Source: Flavobacterium defluvii
GTDB lineage: Bacteria; Bacteroidota; Bacteroidia; Flavobacteriales; Flavobacteriaceae
DNA: 64,000 nt
Reading direction: 5' to 3'
Assembly (NCBI RefSeq): GCF_900129555.1
Contig: NZ_FQWC01000004.1
Span: 1 to 64,000 of the forward strand
The translations under genes and the position numbers were made by a program. The notes under the pieces were generated by a model, which searched no databases, was not told where the DNA came from, and saw only the letters and a program-made list of their open reading frames with translations. Each line of letters begins with the position of its first letter. Within the stretch, counting starts at the first letter, position 1. Shown one piece after another: positions 44,044 to 53,013 of the stretch.

Positions 44044-46107
44044 ATGATAAAACACTACTTTTCAAAACCTTACGCCAAAACTTTTATAGTATTGATATTC
44101 TTTTTTTCAATACATATAAAAGCGCAGACTTTTACCGACAGCAATTTACCTATTGTTGTCATTAATACAGATATTGATCCGAACACAAATCAGCCTATTG
44201 AAATTCCGGACGATCCTAAAGTTCTGGCTACAATGAAAATTATTAAAAGACCAGACGGAAGCCGAAATTATCTAACTGATATTAATACAGCCGCTTATTT
44301 AAATTATAACGGAAGAATTGGTATCGAACTTCGCGGATCGACTTCGCAGTCGCTTCCTAAAAAGCCTTATGGCCTTACAACTCTAAAAGCTAATAATACC
44401 AGCAATAATAATGTAAGCTTATTAGGAATGCCGATAGAAAACGACTGGATTTTAAATTCTCTGGCCTTTGATCCGTCATGTATTCGCGACTATTTGTCTT
44501 ATAATTTATCAAGACAAATTGGCGATTATGCTTCCCGAACTGTTTATTGTGAAGTTGTCGTAAATAATGAATACAAAGGATTGTATATTTTGCAGGAAAA
44601 AATAAAATCAAATGTCAACAGAGTAAATGTTATTAAAATGGCCGATACCGATAATACACTTCCAAATATGAGCGGGGGCTATATCACAAAAGCCGATAAA
44701 ACAACCGGCGGCGATCCCGTTGCCTGGACAATGCCATCTTATATTGGTTCTGTTGATTTTATTCATGAATTACCTAAACCAGAGAATGTTACAGTTCAGC
44801 AAAATGATTATATAAAAGGACAATTTCAAAATCTTGCAGCTACTTCAAATGCTCATAATACAGATTTAGCAACAGGATATCCATCCGTAATTGATGTACC
44901 TTCTTTTATAGATTATATGCTTTTGGCAGAATTGGCTTCAAATGTCGACAGTTATCAATTCAGCACTTATTTCCATAAAGACAAAGAAGGAAAACTTCGG
45001 GCAGGTCCAATTTGGGATTTTAATTTAGCATACGGAAACGATTTATTTATGTGGGGCTATGACCGCAGTAAATATGATGTTTGGCAATTTTCAAACGGCG
45101 ATAATGAAGGCGCTAAATTTTGGCAGGATCTTTATAATGATGCAACTTATAAATGTTACTTTTCTAAAAGATGGAACGAACTTACGCAGCCTGGACAGCC
45201 TTTAAACTATAACAGCTTAAATCAGTTTATTGACGAAACGATTACTTACATAAGCGAAGCAAAAGTTAGAGAAAATCAAAAATGGGGAACAATTCCAAAC
45301 GATGCACTTGAAATCAGTAATCTAAAATCGTTTTTATCGAATAGAATATCATGGATGACAGGTCAATTAGGAAGTTTCAGCAGTTGCAGCAATGTTGAAA
45401 TTCCTTCTCTGGTTATTACAAAAATAAATTACAATCCGGGAGTTTCTGCCAGTTTTCCAACGAGCAATGATCTTGAATTTATACAAATAAAAAATACCGG
45501 AACTACAACCGTAAATTTAACCGGAGTTTATTTAAGAGAATTAGGACTTTCTTACCAATTCCCGGCAAATTCAACACTTGCGGCAAATCAGGAAATCTAT
45601 ATTACAAGTAATAAAACCACTTTTGAATCTAAATATGGTATAACCGCTTTTGGACAGTTTTCACGAAATCTTTCAAATACATCTCAAAAAATTGTTTTAG
45701 CAGACGGATTTGGAAACACGATTGATTCTGTTGAATATTCTAACATAAGCCCATGGCCAAATGCAGACGGAAACGGAAGCTATTTACAGCTTTCGAGTAC
45801 AGATTTAGACAATGCGCTGGCTTCGAGCTGGACTGCCGTATCAGACGGGAATTTATCTCTGGCTGAAAATCCTGAATTAAAAACAGCGGTTTTATATCCA
45901 AATCCGGTAAATAATTCTTTAACAATCCAGGCTGAAAAGCCAATTTTAAATTACAAAGTTTATGACGTTCTCGGGCGTTTATTATATGAATCTAAGCAAG
46001 ATTCAAACACCATAAAAACAGATTGGAGTTTATATCCAAAAGGTGTATATTTCATCTCGATTTCAAATGAAAACGGATCAAGCACCAAAAAAATAATTAA
46101 ACAATAA
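44044..46107 (+). CDS. CotH-kinase-family secreted protein with lamin-tail domain and T9SS signal
   Basis: 687 residues from Met 44044 (MIKHYFSKPYAKTFIVLIFFFSIHIKAQ, signal peptide). The CotH domain (about 70-440) shows LRGSTSQSLPKKPYGL, NDWILNSLAFDPSCIRDYL, LYILQEKIKSN and GPIWDFNLAYG. A lamin-tail domain (about 455-580; LVITKINYNPG) and a type A sorting domain (LYPNPVNNSLTIQAEKPI to KKIIKQ) follow. CotH proteins are atypical kinases that phosphorylate secreted proteins in Bacillus spores; bacterial surface versions are uncharacterised. Confidence 0.9.
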   Translation: MIKHYFSKPYAKTFIVLIFFFSIHIKAQTFTDSNLPIVVINTDIDPNTNQPIEIPDDPKVLATMKIIKRPDGSRNYLTDINTAAYLNYNGRIGIELRGSTSQSLPKKPYGLTTLKANNTSNNNVSLLGMPIENDWILNSLAFDPSCIRDYLSYNLSRQIGDYASRTVYCEVVVNNEYKGLYILQEKIKSNVNRVNVIKMADTDNTLPNMSGGYITKADKTTGGDPVAWTMPSYIGSVDFIHELPKPENVTVQQNDYIKGQFQNLAATSNAHNTDLATGYPSVIDVPSFIDYMLLAELASNVDSYQFSTYFHKDKEGKLRAGPIWDFNLAYGNDLFMWGYDRSKYDVWQFSNGDNEGAKFWQDLYNDATYKCYFSKRWNELTQPGQPLNYNSLNQFIDETITYISEAKVRENQKWGTIPNDALEISNLKSFLSNRISWMTGQLGSFSSCSNVEIPSLVITKINYNPGVSASFPTSNDLEFIQIKNTGTTTVNLTGVYLRELGLSYQFPANSTLAANQEIYITSNKTTFESKYGITAFGQFSRNLSNTSQKIVLADGFGNTIDSVEYSNISPWPNADGNGSYLQLSSTDLDNALASSWTAVSDGNLSLAENPELKTAVLYPNPVNNSLTIQAEKPILNYKVYDVLGRLLYESKQDSNTIKTDWSLYPKGVYFISISNENGSSTKKIIKQ

Positions 46108-46122
46108 TCTGCAAAAAACCTA

Positions 46123-47079
46123 ATGTCACTATTAAGAAAAATAAGTAATCTTCAAACCGATAAAAATTCAGGATTTGGCACAAATGCCGGAAGCTACGGC
46201 GGAAGATTCGTAAACAAAAACGGAACTCCAAATATCGAAAAAAGAGGGATGAACCTGCTGCGCAGAATCAGCTGGTATCATACTATGATCGATATGCCAA
46301 ACTGGAAATTCATGCTCATTTTGTTTTCTTTCTATATTGTGATCAATTTAATTTTTGCTGTTCTGTATTATGCTATTGGAATTGAACATCTGGACGGAAT
46401 TTCAAAATCCAGCGATATTTTAACCCAATTCGGGCAGGCTTATTTTTTCAGTGCACAGACTTTTACAACTGTTGGTTACGGACATATTAGTCCAACCGGA
46501 TTTTTAACAAGCGCTTTATCTGCCGCCGAAGCGCTGATAGGTTTACTTAGTTTTGCCATTGCAACAGGTTTATTTTTTGGAAGATTCAGCAAACCAACTG
46601 CCTTTTTAAAATTTTCACATCACGCCTTAATTTCTCCTTATGGAGAAATTAAAGGCTTAATGATACGTCTTGTGCCTTTTAAAAACACCAATTTTACAGA
46701 CGCCGCAGCAAAAGTTACTTTAGGAATGAGCATTGAAGAAAACGGCCAGAGAGTAAATAAGTTTTACAATCTAAATCTCGAATTAGACCGAATTAATGCA
46801 CTCTCGTTAAGCTGGACATTAGTACATCCTATTGATGAAAACAGTCCGCTGTATAATTTTACCGAAGAAGATTTCAAAAATACACACGGAGAAATTCTGG
46901 TTTTCATAACCACTTTTGATGACATGTTCAGTAACACCGTGGCAGCCAGAACTTCGTATACTTTTAGTGAAATAATTTACGGAGCAAAATTTCAAACCAT
47001 GTACAACCGAAGTAAAGATGGTTCTAAAACAATTTTACATTTAGACAAATTAGATAAGTTTGATACTACAAACTTCTAA
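46123..47079 (+). CDS. Inward-rectifier-type potassium channel (KirBac-like)
   Basis: 318 residues. A cytoplasmic start precedes an amphipathic slide-helix region (SWYHTMIDMPNWKFM), two membrane helices flanking the pore loop with the selectivity filter TVGYG (TFTTVGYGHISPTG), and a C-terminal cytoplasmic immunoglobulin-like domain (about 165-300; LMIRLVPFKNTNFTDAAAKVTLGM, LSLSWTLVHPIDENSPL). This is the full Kir architecture. It starts 15 nt after the CotH stop, so it may be read from the CotH promoter, an odd functional mix. Confidence 0.93.
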   Translation: MSLLRKISNLQTDKNSGFGTNAGSYGGRFVNKNGTPNIEKRGMNLLRRISWYHTMIDMPNWKFMLILFSFYIVINLIFAVLYYAIGIEHLDGISKSSDILTQFGQAYFFSAQTFTTVGYGHISPTGFLTSALSAAEALIGLLSFAIATGLFFGRFSKPTAFLKFSHHALISPYGEIKGLMIRLVPFKNTNFTDAAAKVTLGMSIEENGQRVNKFYNLNLELDRINALSLSWTLVHPIDENSPLYNFTEEDFKNTHGEILVFITTFDDMFSNTVAARTSYTFSEIIYGAKFQTMYNRSKDGSKTILHLDKLDKFDTTNF

Positions 47080-47127
47080 TAAAACATGATTTTCAGGTAG
47101 TTTTACGGGTTTTTTGAGATTTTATTC

Positions 47128-47164
47128 TATTTTTGTTTACATAATCGCATCAAATGGTAAACAA
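47128..47164. promoter_or_regulatory. Promoter and palindromic operator of the MerR/B12 regulator gene
   Basis: The -7 box TATTTTTG (47128-47135) overlaps the left arm of TTGTTTAC (47133-47140)-N16-GTAAACAA (47157-47164). The arms are perfect inverted complements, and the ATG (47154-47156) lies inside the 16-nt centre. The geometry is identical to the sites at 48059-48090 and 55066-55097. This is best explained as autoregulation by the encoded MerR-type protein. Confidence 0.65.
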
Positions 47165-48053
47165 TATAAAAACTGTTTTCAGTATAAAAGATCTTGAGAA
47201 TTTATCCGGAATAAAAGCACATACAATTCGTATTTGGGAAAAAAGATATAACATTTTAGAACCAATGCGTACTGATACCAATATAAGGCTTTATAATCTT
47301 CAAAACTTACAAAAACTACTAAACATCACATTATTACACGAATACGGTTATAAAATCTCTAAAATCGCAACCTATCCGGAAGAAAAAATTCCGCAGCTGG
47401 TTCGTGAAATCATATCAAAGAAAAACTCTCAAAATTACGCCATAACATCTTTTAAAATGGCTATGATGAATTTTGATCAGGAACTGTTTTTCAACACTTT
47501 TGACTGGCTTATTTCTGAAAAAACATTTAAGGAAGTTTTTAAAGAACATTTTTTACCTCTTTTGAAGGAATTAGGATTATTGTGGCAGTCTGAAACGATT
47601 ACACCAGCAAATGAGCATTTTATGAGTCATTTGATTAAGCAGAAAATATTAATTTATACTGAAAGCCTTCAAATTCAAAAACCTACCAAAACTGACAGAA
47701 TTTTTGTGCTTTCGCTTCCGCTGAATGAAATTCACCAGATTGGTCTTCTTTACCTTCAATATGAAATCCTTTCTAAAGGATACAAAACCATTTATTTAGG
47801 CGAAAGTATGCCAATTGAAAATTTACAGGATTTAACCAAACATTTTGAAAACATCACTTTTGTTTCGTTCATGACAATCCAGCCGGATCGCAACGTAATT
47901 AACCAATACGTAAAGTCTATGGGTCAAAAATTACTGCAAAAAAACAACGAAATCTGGCTTATGGGAAAAATGGTAGAACATATTGAAAGAAAAGCTTTAC
48001 CCGAAAGAATCAAAATTTTTGAATCGATGGAAGAAACTATGGACATGATTTAA
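47154..48053 (+). CDS. MerR-type regulator with cobalamin-binding domain (CarH/LitR-like photoreceptor)
   Basis: 299 residues. A MerR winged helix (about 8-75; IKDLENLSGIKAHTIRIWEKRYNILEP) is followed by a four-helix bundle with the CarH signature W-x9-EH (W144, E154, H155) and a Rossmann B12-binding domain with E-x-H-x-x-G (E192, H194, G197), where the His would be the lower cobalt ligand. All key adenosylcobalamin residues are kept, so a dark-repressing, light-releasing photoreceptor is likely. It stands upstream of crtI and crtB and near a photolyase gene. A palindrome with its own start codon inside is shared with two other promoters here, giving a candidate regulon. Confidence 0.9.
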   Translation: MVNNIKTVFSIKDLENLSGIKAHTIRIWEKRYNILEPMRTDTNIRLYNLQNLQKLLNITLLHEYGYKISKIATYPEEKIPQLVREIISKKNSQNYAITSFKMAMMNFDQELFFNTFDWLISEKTFKEVFKEHFLPLLKELGLLWQSETITPANEHFMSHLIKQKILIYTESLQIQKPTKTDRIFVLSLPLNEIHQIGLLYLQYEILSKGYKTIYLGESMPIENLQDLTKHFENITFVSFMTIQPDRNVINQYVKSMGQKLLQKNNEIWLMGKMVEHIERKALPERIKIFESMEETMDMI

Positions 48054-48091
48054 TTGTTTTGTTTAAAGTTTTTGTATATTTGTTAAACAAA
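48054..48091 (+). promoter_or_regulatory. crtI promoter with embedded operator
   Basis: TTG (48054-48056), 18-nt spacer, TATATTTG (48075-48082). Around the -7 box lies TTGTTTAA (48059-48066)-N16-TTAAACAA (48083-48090), extended by one more paired T/A on each side. A bound repressor would cover the spacer, the -7 box and the transcription start. The ATG of crtI follows at once (48091). Confidence 0.7.
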
Positions 48092-49557
48092 TGACAAAAA
48101 CAATCGCCATAATAGGATCTGGCTTTTCATCGTTAGCCGCTTCGTGTTACTTGTCTCAACAAGGAAACAAGGTCACTATTTTTGAAAAAAATCCAACAAT
48201 TGGCGGCCGCGCCAGACAGTTTACAAAAGACGGTTTTACCTTCGACATGGGACCAAGCTGGTATTGGATGCCCGATGTTTTTGAACGATTTTTTCAGGAC
48301 TTTGATAAAAAATCTTCAGATTATTATGAGCTTGTAAAATTAAATCCCGCCTATCGGGTTTATTTCGGCATAAATGATTTCATCAGCATTTACGATAATT
48401 TAGAAGAAATAAAATCGACATTTGAAGAAATTGAAAAAGGAAGCGCCAAAAAACTCGAAGACTTTATCAATCAGGCCAAAAGCAATTATGACATTGCCAT
48501 AAAAGATTTGGTATATCGCCCCGGAATTTCTCCGCTGGAATTAATTACGAAAGAAACCGCTTTAAAACTTAATCAGTTTCTGGGAAATGTAAGTGCCGAT
48601 ATTCGCAGAAAATTCAAAAATGAAAAACTGATTCAGATTCTTGAATTTCCTGTTTTATTTCTCGGTGCAAAACCAACTAAAACGCCATCATTCTACAATT
48701 TCATGAATTATGCCGATTTTGGACTCGGAACCTGGCATCCAAAAACAGGAATGTTTGATGTTATTCGTGGTTTAGAAAAACTAGCTCTGGAACTTGGCGT
48801 AACCATAAAAACCAATTCGCCAATTGAAAAAATAATCGTTGAAGACAAAACTGCAAAAGGAATTATAATTAATGGCGAAATTATAAATGCCGATATTATT
48901 TTAAGCGGAGCCGATTATCAACATACCGAAACTTTACTGGAAAAAGAACACCGCGTTTATTCTGATAAATATTGGCAGAGCCGCGTTTTTGCACCTTCTT
49001 CCCTGCTCTTTTTTGTTGGTTTCAATAAAAAAATCGAAAATATTTCGCATCACGCTTTATTTTTTGATACTGATTTTAATCAGCACGCAGTTGATATTTA
49101 TGATAAACCAAAATGGCCGGTGTCACCTTTATTCTATGCCAATTTCCCATCAAAAACAGATTTAACAGCTGCACCCGAAGGAATGGAAACCGGTTTTTTT
49201 CTTATTCCTCTCGCACCGGGAATTGAAGATAATGAAGAACTTCGTGAAGAATATTTCGAAAAGATAATCACTCGTTTTGAGCAGCTTACACAGCAAAAAA
49301 TAAAAAATAACATTGTATTTAAAAAGTCTTTCTGTAAAAATGATTTTGTAACCGATTATAACGCCTACAAAGGAAATGCTTACGGAATGGCCAATACTTT
49401 ATTGCAAACGGCTTTTCTGCGTCCAAAACTAAAAAGCAAAAAAGTTCGTAATTTATATTTTACAGGGCAATTAACTGTTCCCGGTCCAGGTGTTCCGCCT
49501 GCGTTAATTTCAGGAAAACTCGCAGCTGAATTAATTCAAAAATCTTTAAGATCTTAA
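48091..49557 (+). CDS. crtI: Phytoene desaturase
   Basis: 488 residues; an FAD-dependent enzyme that introduces double bonds into phytoene towards lycopene at the membrane. The N-terminal dinucleotide-binding motif (AIIGSGFSSLAASCYLSQQGNKV) ends at the acidic residue of IFEKN and is followed by GGRARQF; the C-terminal FAD motif and family signature are YFTGQLTVPGPGVPPALISGKLAA. Length is normal. The start ATG is next to the right operator arm. The crtB gene follows after 4 nt, so the two are co-translated. Confidence 0.96.
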   Translation: MTKTIAIIGSGFSSLAASCYLSQQGNKVTIFEKNPTIGGRARQFTKDGFTFDMGPSWYWMPDVFERFFQDFDKKSSDYYELVKLNPAYRVYFGINDFISIYDNLEEIKSTFEEIEKGSAKKLEDFINQAKSNYDIAIKDLVYRPGISPLELITKETALKLNQFLGNVSADIRRKFKNEKLIQILEFPVLFLGAKPTKTPSFYNFMNYADFGLGTWHPKTGMFDVIRGLEKLALELGVTIKTNSPIEKIIVEDKTAKGIIINGEIINADIILSGADYQHTETLLEKEHRVYSDKYWQSRVFAPSSLLFFVGFNKKIENISHHALFFDTDFNQHAVDIYDKPKWPVSPLFYANFPSKTDLTAAPEGMETGFFLIPLAPGIEDNEELREEYFEKIITRFEQLTQQKIKNNIVFKKSFCKNDFVTDYNAYKGNAYGMANTLLQTAFLRPKLKSKKVRNLYFTGQLTVPGPGVPPALISGKLAAELIQKSLRS

Positions 49558-49561
49558 AAAA

Positions 49562-50401
49562 ATGAAATCACTATTCGACGCCGTTTCTTTCAAATGCAGC
49601 AAATTGGTTACCAAAAATTACAGCTCGTCTTTTTCGCTGGCTGTAAAAATGCTTTCTCCTAGCATTCGCGATGCTATTTACAGCATTTACGGATTCGTTC
49701 GTTTTGCTGACGAAATCGTAGACTCTTTTCATGATTATGAAAAAGCGTATTTAATAGACGATTTCGAAAAAGAATATTACAAAGCAATGGAATTAGGAAT
49801 CAGCTTAAATCCTATTCTCAATTCTTTTCAGCATACTGTAAAAGAATATAATATTACCGACGATCTGATTCAGGCATTTTTAAAAAGTATGAAACTCGAT
49901 CTTATAAAATCAACATACAATACCCAAACCGAATATGCTGATTATATTTACGGTTCGGCCGATGTTGTGGGATTAATGTGCCTGAAGGTTTTTGTTTCCG
50001 GCAAGGAACATAAATACGAACAATTAAAGGACGAAGCCATGCGACTGGGTTCGGCTTTTCAGAAAGTAAATTTTTTAAGGGATTTAAAAGACGACAATAC
50101 GATCTTAAACCGAACATATTTTCCCGGAATTAATCTTGAAAATTTCAACGAAGATTCTAAAGCAGAAATCATTAAGGAAATTGAAGAAGATTTCCGCATT
50201 GCTTATCAGGGAATTGTAAAACTGCCAATCGAAGCCAAATTTGGGGTTTATACTGCTTATGTTTATTACAGAAAACTATTGAAAAAACTAAAAAATACAC
50301 CGTCTCACAAAATTGGAAATTCGAGAATAAGGGTTTCGAATTATACAAAAGCCGGACTTTTAGCACAGTCTTTTGTGACTTATAAATTGAAGTTGGTGTA
50401 G
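49562..50401 (+). CDS. crtB: Phytoene synthase
   Basis: 279 residues. Condenses two geranylgeranyl diphosphates to phytoene. The two Asp-rich magnesium motifs of the squalene/phytoene synthase family are present: FADEIVDSFHD (first) and FQKVNFLRDLKDD (second), with YCYG-like SIYGFVRF ahead. It is the second gene of the crtI-crtB operon. A palindromic hairpin in the downstream gap may end or stabilise this mRNA. Confidence 0.96.
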   Translation: MKSLFDAVSFKCSKLVTKNYSSSFSLAVKMLSPSIRDAIYSIYGFVRFADEIVDSFHDYEKAYLIDDFEKEYYKAMELGISLNPILNSFQHTVKEYNITDDLIQAFLKSMKLDLIKSTYNTQTEYADYIYGSADVVGLMCLKVFVSGKEHKYEQLKDEAMRLGSAFQKVNFLRDLKDDNTILNRTYFPGINLENFNEDSKAEIIKEIEEDFRIAYQGIVKLPIEAKFGVYTAYVYYRKLLKKLKNTPSHKIGNSRIRVSNYTKAGLLAQSFVTYKLKLV

Positions 50402-50434
50402 TATTTTGTTATTTTGATTAAGCAAACAGTTTGT

Positions 50435-50530
50435 CATCCTGAGCGAAGTTGAAGGAACGTAAGCAGCTCGACAAAGATTGTCATCTAAGATTACGAAGTT
50501 ACTTGCGACCCTTCAACTTCGCTCAGGATG
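50435..50530. repeat. Long hairpin with perfect 21-bp arms between crtB and crtZ
   Basis: Arms at 50435-50455 and 50510-50530 are perfect inverted complements containing CCTGAGCGAAGTTGAAGG, around a 54-nt loop. The same core word is, from memory, a very common intergenic element in Bacteroidota. It separates the crtI-crtB pair from crtZ. Confidence 0.8.
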
Positions 50531-50624
50531 AGAATAAACAAAAATCTTTAGAGTCAATCTTTTATAATCTAAAGCTAAACTCAAAAGAATTTAAATTATA
50601 ATTTTAATTACAACATTTATAAAA

Positions 50625-51065
50625 ATGATTTCTTTTTTAATCTTTTTAGGCGTTTTTCTGTTTATGGAATGTGTTACCTGGCTTACACACAAATATGTAA
50701 TGCATGGTTTCATGTGGTATTTTCATGCAGATCATCATCAGCCAAAATACGAGCATCCTTTTGAGCGCAACGACATCTTTTTTGTCATTTTTGCCATTCC
50801 AAGTATTCTCTTGTTTTATTTTGGCGTACAGGGTGGTTTCAACTATTTATTTTTTGTTGCCTGCGGTATTACACTTTACGGAACCTGCTATTTTTTAATA
50901 CACGATGTTTTAATTCATCAGCGTTTTAAATGGTTTAAAAATACCAAAAACAAATATCTCATCGGACTTAGAAAAGCGCATAAAATACACCATAAACACC
51001 TTAATAAAGAAAAAGGAGAATGTTTCGGAATGTTGTTTGTACCTTTTAAATATTATAAAATGTAA
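50625..51065 (+). CDS. crtZ: Beta-carotene hydroxylase
   Basis: 146 residues with four hydrophobic segments and the His clusters of the membrane di-iron fatty-acid-hydroxylase superfamily: HKYVMH, HADHHQP, HDVLIHQR and HKIHHKH. CrtZ adds hydroxyl groups to the beta-ionone rings of beta-carotene to make zeaxanthin, the usual flavobacterial pigment. Its substrate needs a lycopene cyclase, and no gene for one is visible in this window. It is followed after 32 nt by the SRPBCC gene. Confidence 0.95.
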   Translation: MISFLIFLGVFLFMECVTWLTHKYVMHGFMWYFHADHHQPKYEHPFERNDIFFVIFAIPSILLFYFGVQGGFNYLFFVACGITLYGTCYFLIHDVLIHQRFKWFKNTKNKYLIGLRKAHKIHHKHLNKEKGECFGMLFVPFKYYKM

Positions 51066-51097
51066 CTTAGTAAGAAACATTAGTAACAATTAAGAAG

Positions 51098-51607
51098 ATG
51101 AAATTATACAAAATAGCAACTGTTCAATATGTAAATGCCAGCGTAGAAGAATGCTGGGATTTTTTCTCCAGTCCAAAAAACCTTCAGACCATTACTCTCG
51201 ACAATATGAATTTTGAGATTCAGGATTTTGATGAAAAGCGAATGTATCACGGTCAAATTATAACGTACACGTTACGACCACTTTTCGGGATCAAAATTTC
51301 CTGGGTAACCGAAATTACAGCCTGCAAAGAAAACCATTATTTTATCGACGTTCAACGCTTTGGACCTTATAAACTTTGGCATCACAAACACTTTTTTGAA
51401 CGAACTCCGGAGGGCGGAACCAAAATGACAGATGTTGTTCATTACGCACTTCCACTAGGAATTTTTGGCCGAATCATGAATAGATTAATTGTAAAAAATA
51501 AGCTGAAAACCATTTTTGATTTCCGATACAATAAAATCGAAGAATTGTTTAATTCAAAATCGCAACCAAAAATTATAAAAATTAACGCTGAGCAAAAAAG
51601 CATTTAA
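51098..51607 (+). CDS. SRPBCC-family protein
   Basis: 169 residues of a START/Bet v1-like (SRPBCC) fold: an early strand-helix (KIATVQYVNASVEECWDFFSSPKNLQTI), then alternating strands (RMYHGQIITYTLRP, WVTEITACKENHYFIDVQ) and a long C-terminal helix (RLIVKNKLKTIFDFRYNKIEELF). The fold has a deep hydrophobic cavity; relatives beside photolyase and TIGR01777 genes are sometimes called cell division inhibitors without proof. Its place among carotenoid genes suggests a lipid or isoprenoid ligand; that is inference. Confidence 0.85.
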   Translation: MKLYKIATVQYVNASVEECWDFFSSPKNLQTITLDNMNFEIQDFDEKRMYHGQIITYTLRPLFGIKISWVTEITACKENHYFIDVQRFGPYKLWHHKHFFERTPEGGTKMTDVVHYALPLGIFGRIMNRLIVKNKLKTIFDFRYNKIEELFNSKSQPKIIKINAEQKSI

Positions 51608-51613
51608 ATATCA

Positions 51614-51671
51614 TTTTAAACACATAGAAACATAGCAAGAAAATAAAATCTATGTTTCTATGTGTTTAAAA
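51614..51671. repeat. Perfect 22-bp inverted repeat before the photolyase gene
   Basis: The left arm (51614-51635) contains ACACATAGAAACATAG and the right arm (51650-51671) its exact complement; the loop is 14 nt. Each arm itself carries the word ACATAG twice. It lies 6 nt after the SRPBCC stop and 42 nt before the photolyase ATG. The lack of a T-tract argues against a simple terminator. Confidence 0.8.
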
Positions 51672-51712
51672 CTATTCACAATACAAAATATTCGTCAAGC
51701 GAAAATTAAAAA

Positions 51713-53008
51713 ATGACAAAACAAAAAGTTTCTTTTTTCTGGTTTAGACGCGATTTACGTCTTGAAGACAATACCGGATTATTTCACGCTTTACAATCTG
51801 GTTTTCCTGTAATTCCTTTATTTATTTTTGATGATGATATTCTGGATCATCTTCCTAAAAACGATGCCAGAGTAAGTTTTATTTATGATTCGCTTCAAAA
51901 AATAAATTCAGAATTAAATACTTTCGAATCTTCAATTTTAATCAAAAAAGGAAAAACTACAGACGTTTGGAAATCACTTTTAGAAGAATTCGATATTCAA
52001 AAAGTATTCTACAATAAAGATTACGAACCTTTTGCAATTAAACGCGATACAGAAATCAGTTCTGTATTAAAAGAAAACAATGTCGAATCATTCTCTTTTA
52101 AAGATCACGTAATTTTCGAAGAAAAAGAAATCACAAAAGCAGACGGAAGTCCCTATACAGTTTATACTCCGTACAAAAATAAATGGCTTGAAAAATATCA
52201 TCTTTCAGGATCGGGTCCAGAATATGATTCTGCTAAATTCAATTCTAATTTTGCAAAAACCCAATTTTCGTTTCCGGATTTAGCCACAATAGGTTTTGAA
52301 AGAAGTTCAATAAAAGTTCAGCCTCATAATTTATCTCAAATTGGTAATTATAAAGAAACACGAGATTTTCCGGCTTTAGACAGCACTTCTTATCTTTCTC
52401 CACATTTACGTTTTGGAACCGTAAGTATTCGCAAACTTGTAAACTGGGCCAACAGAAAAAACCAGACATTTTTAAGTGAATTGATTTGGAGAGAATTCTT
52501 TATTCAGATTCTATTTAGTTTTCCAAATTGTGTGAATCATAATTTTAAATCGGCTTACGACGGAATTCAGTGGCGAAATAACTCAGACGATTTTAAACGC
52601 TGGTGTTCCGGAAACACAGGTTATCCAATGGTCGATGCCGGAATGCGCCAGCTTAATGAAACGGGATACATGCACAATCGCGTACGTATGGTTGTTGCAA
52701 GTTTTTTATGCAAACATTTATTAATTAACTGGCAATGGGGCGAAGCTTATTTTGCTGAAAAATTACTGGATTTTGAATTAGCTTCAAACGTAGGAAACTG
52801 GCAATGGGCGGCAGGAACAGGCTGTGATGCTGCGCCATACTTTAGAGTTTTCAATCCTGAAATCCAACAGAAAAAATTTGACGAAAAAGGAATCTATATC
52901 CGAAAATGGATTCCTGAATTTGATTTTGGGTATGCAGAACCTATGGTTGATCATGCGATGGCGAGAGATCGTGCGATTGCGGTCTACAAAGCTGGAATTT
53001 TGAAATAA
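51713..53008 (+). CDS. phr: Deoxyribodipyrimidine photolyase (cryptochrome/photolyase family)
   Basis: 431 residues. The N-terminal antenna-type alpha/beta domain (about 1-130; FFWFRRDLRLEDNTGLFHAL) and the FAD-binding helical domain (about 200-425; SELIWREFFIQILF, NTGYPMVDAGMRQLNETGYMHNRVRM, WQWAAGTGCDAAPYFRVFNPEIQQKKFD) are complete. Flavin-ring-binding and Trp-chain positions are kept. The motifs fit class I CPD photolyases rather than cryptochrome-DASH, though this is not certain. Repair of UV damage with blue light fits its place beside a light-type regulator and carotenoid genes. Confidence 0.93.
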   Translation: MTKQKVSFFWFRRDLRLEDNTGLFHALQSGFPVIPLFIFDDDILDHLPKNDARVSFIYDSLQKINSELNTFESSILIKKGKTTDVWKSLLEEFDIQKVFYNKDYEPFAIKRDTEISSVLKENNVESFSFKDHVIFEEKEITKADGSPYTVYTPYKNKWLEKYHLSGSGPEYDSAKFNSNFAKTQFSFPDLATIGFERSSIKVQPHNLSQIGNYKETRDFPALDSTSYLSPHLRFGTVSIRKLVNWANRKNQTFLSELIWREFFIQILFSFPNCVNHNFKSAYDGIQWRNNSDDFKRWCSGNTGYPMVDAGMRQLNETGYMHNRVRMVVASFLCKHLLINWQWGEAYFAEKLLDFELASNVGNWQWAAGTGCDAAPYFRVFNPEIQQKKFDEKGIYIRKWIPEFDFGYAEPMVDHAMARDRAIAVYKAGILK

Positions 53009-53013
53009 GTTAT

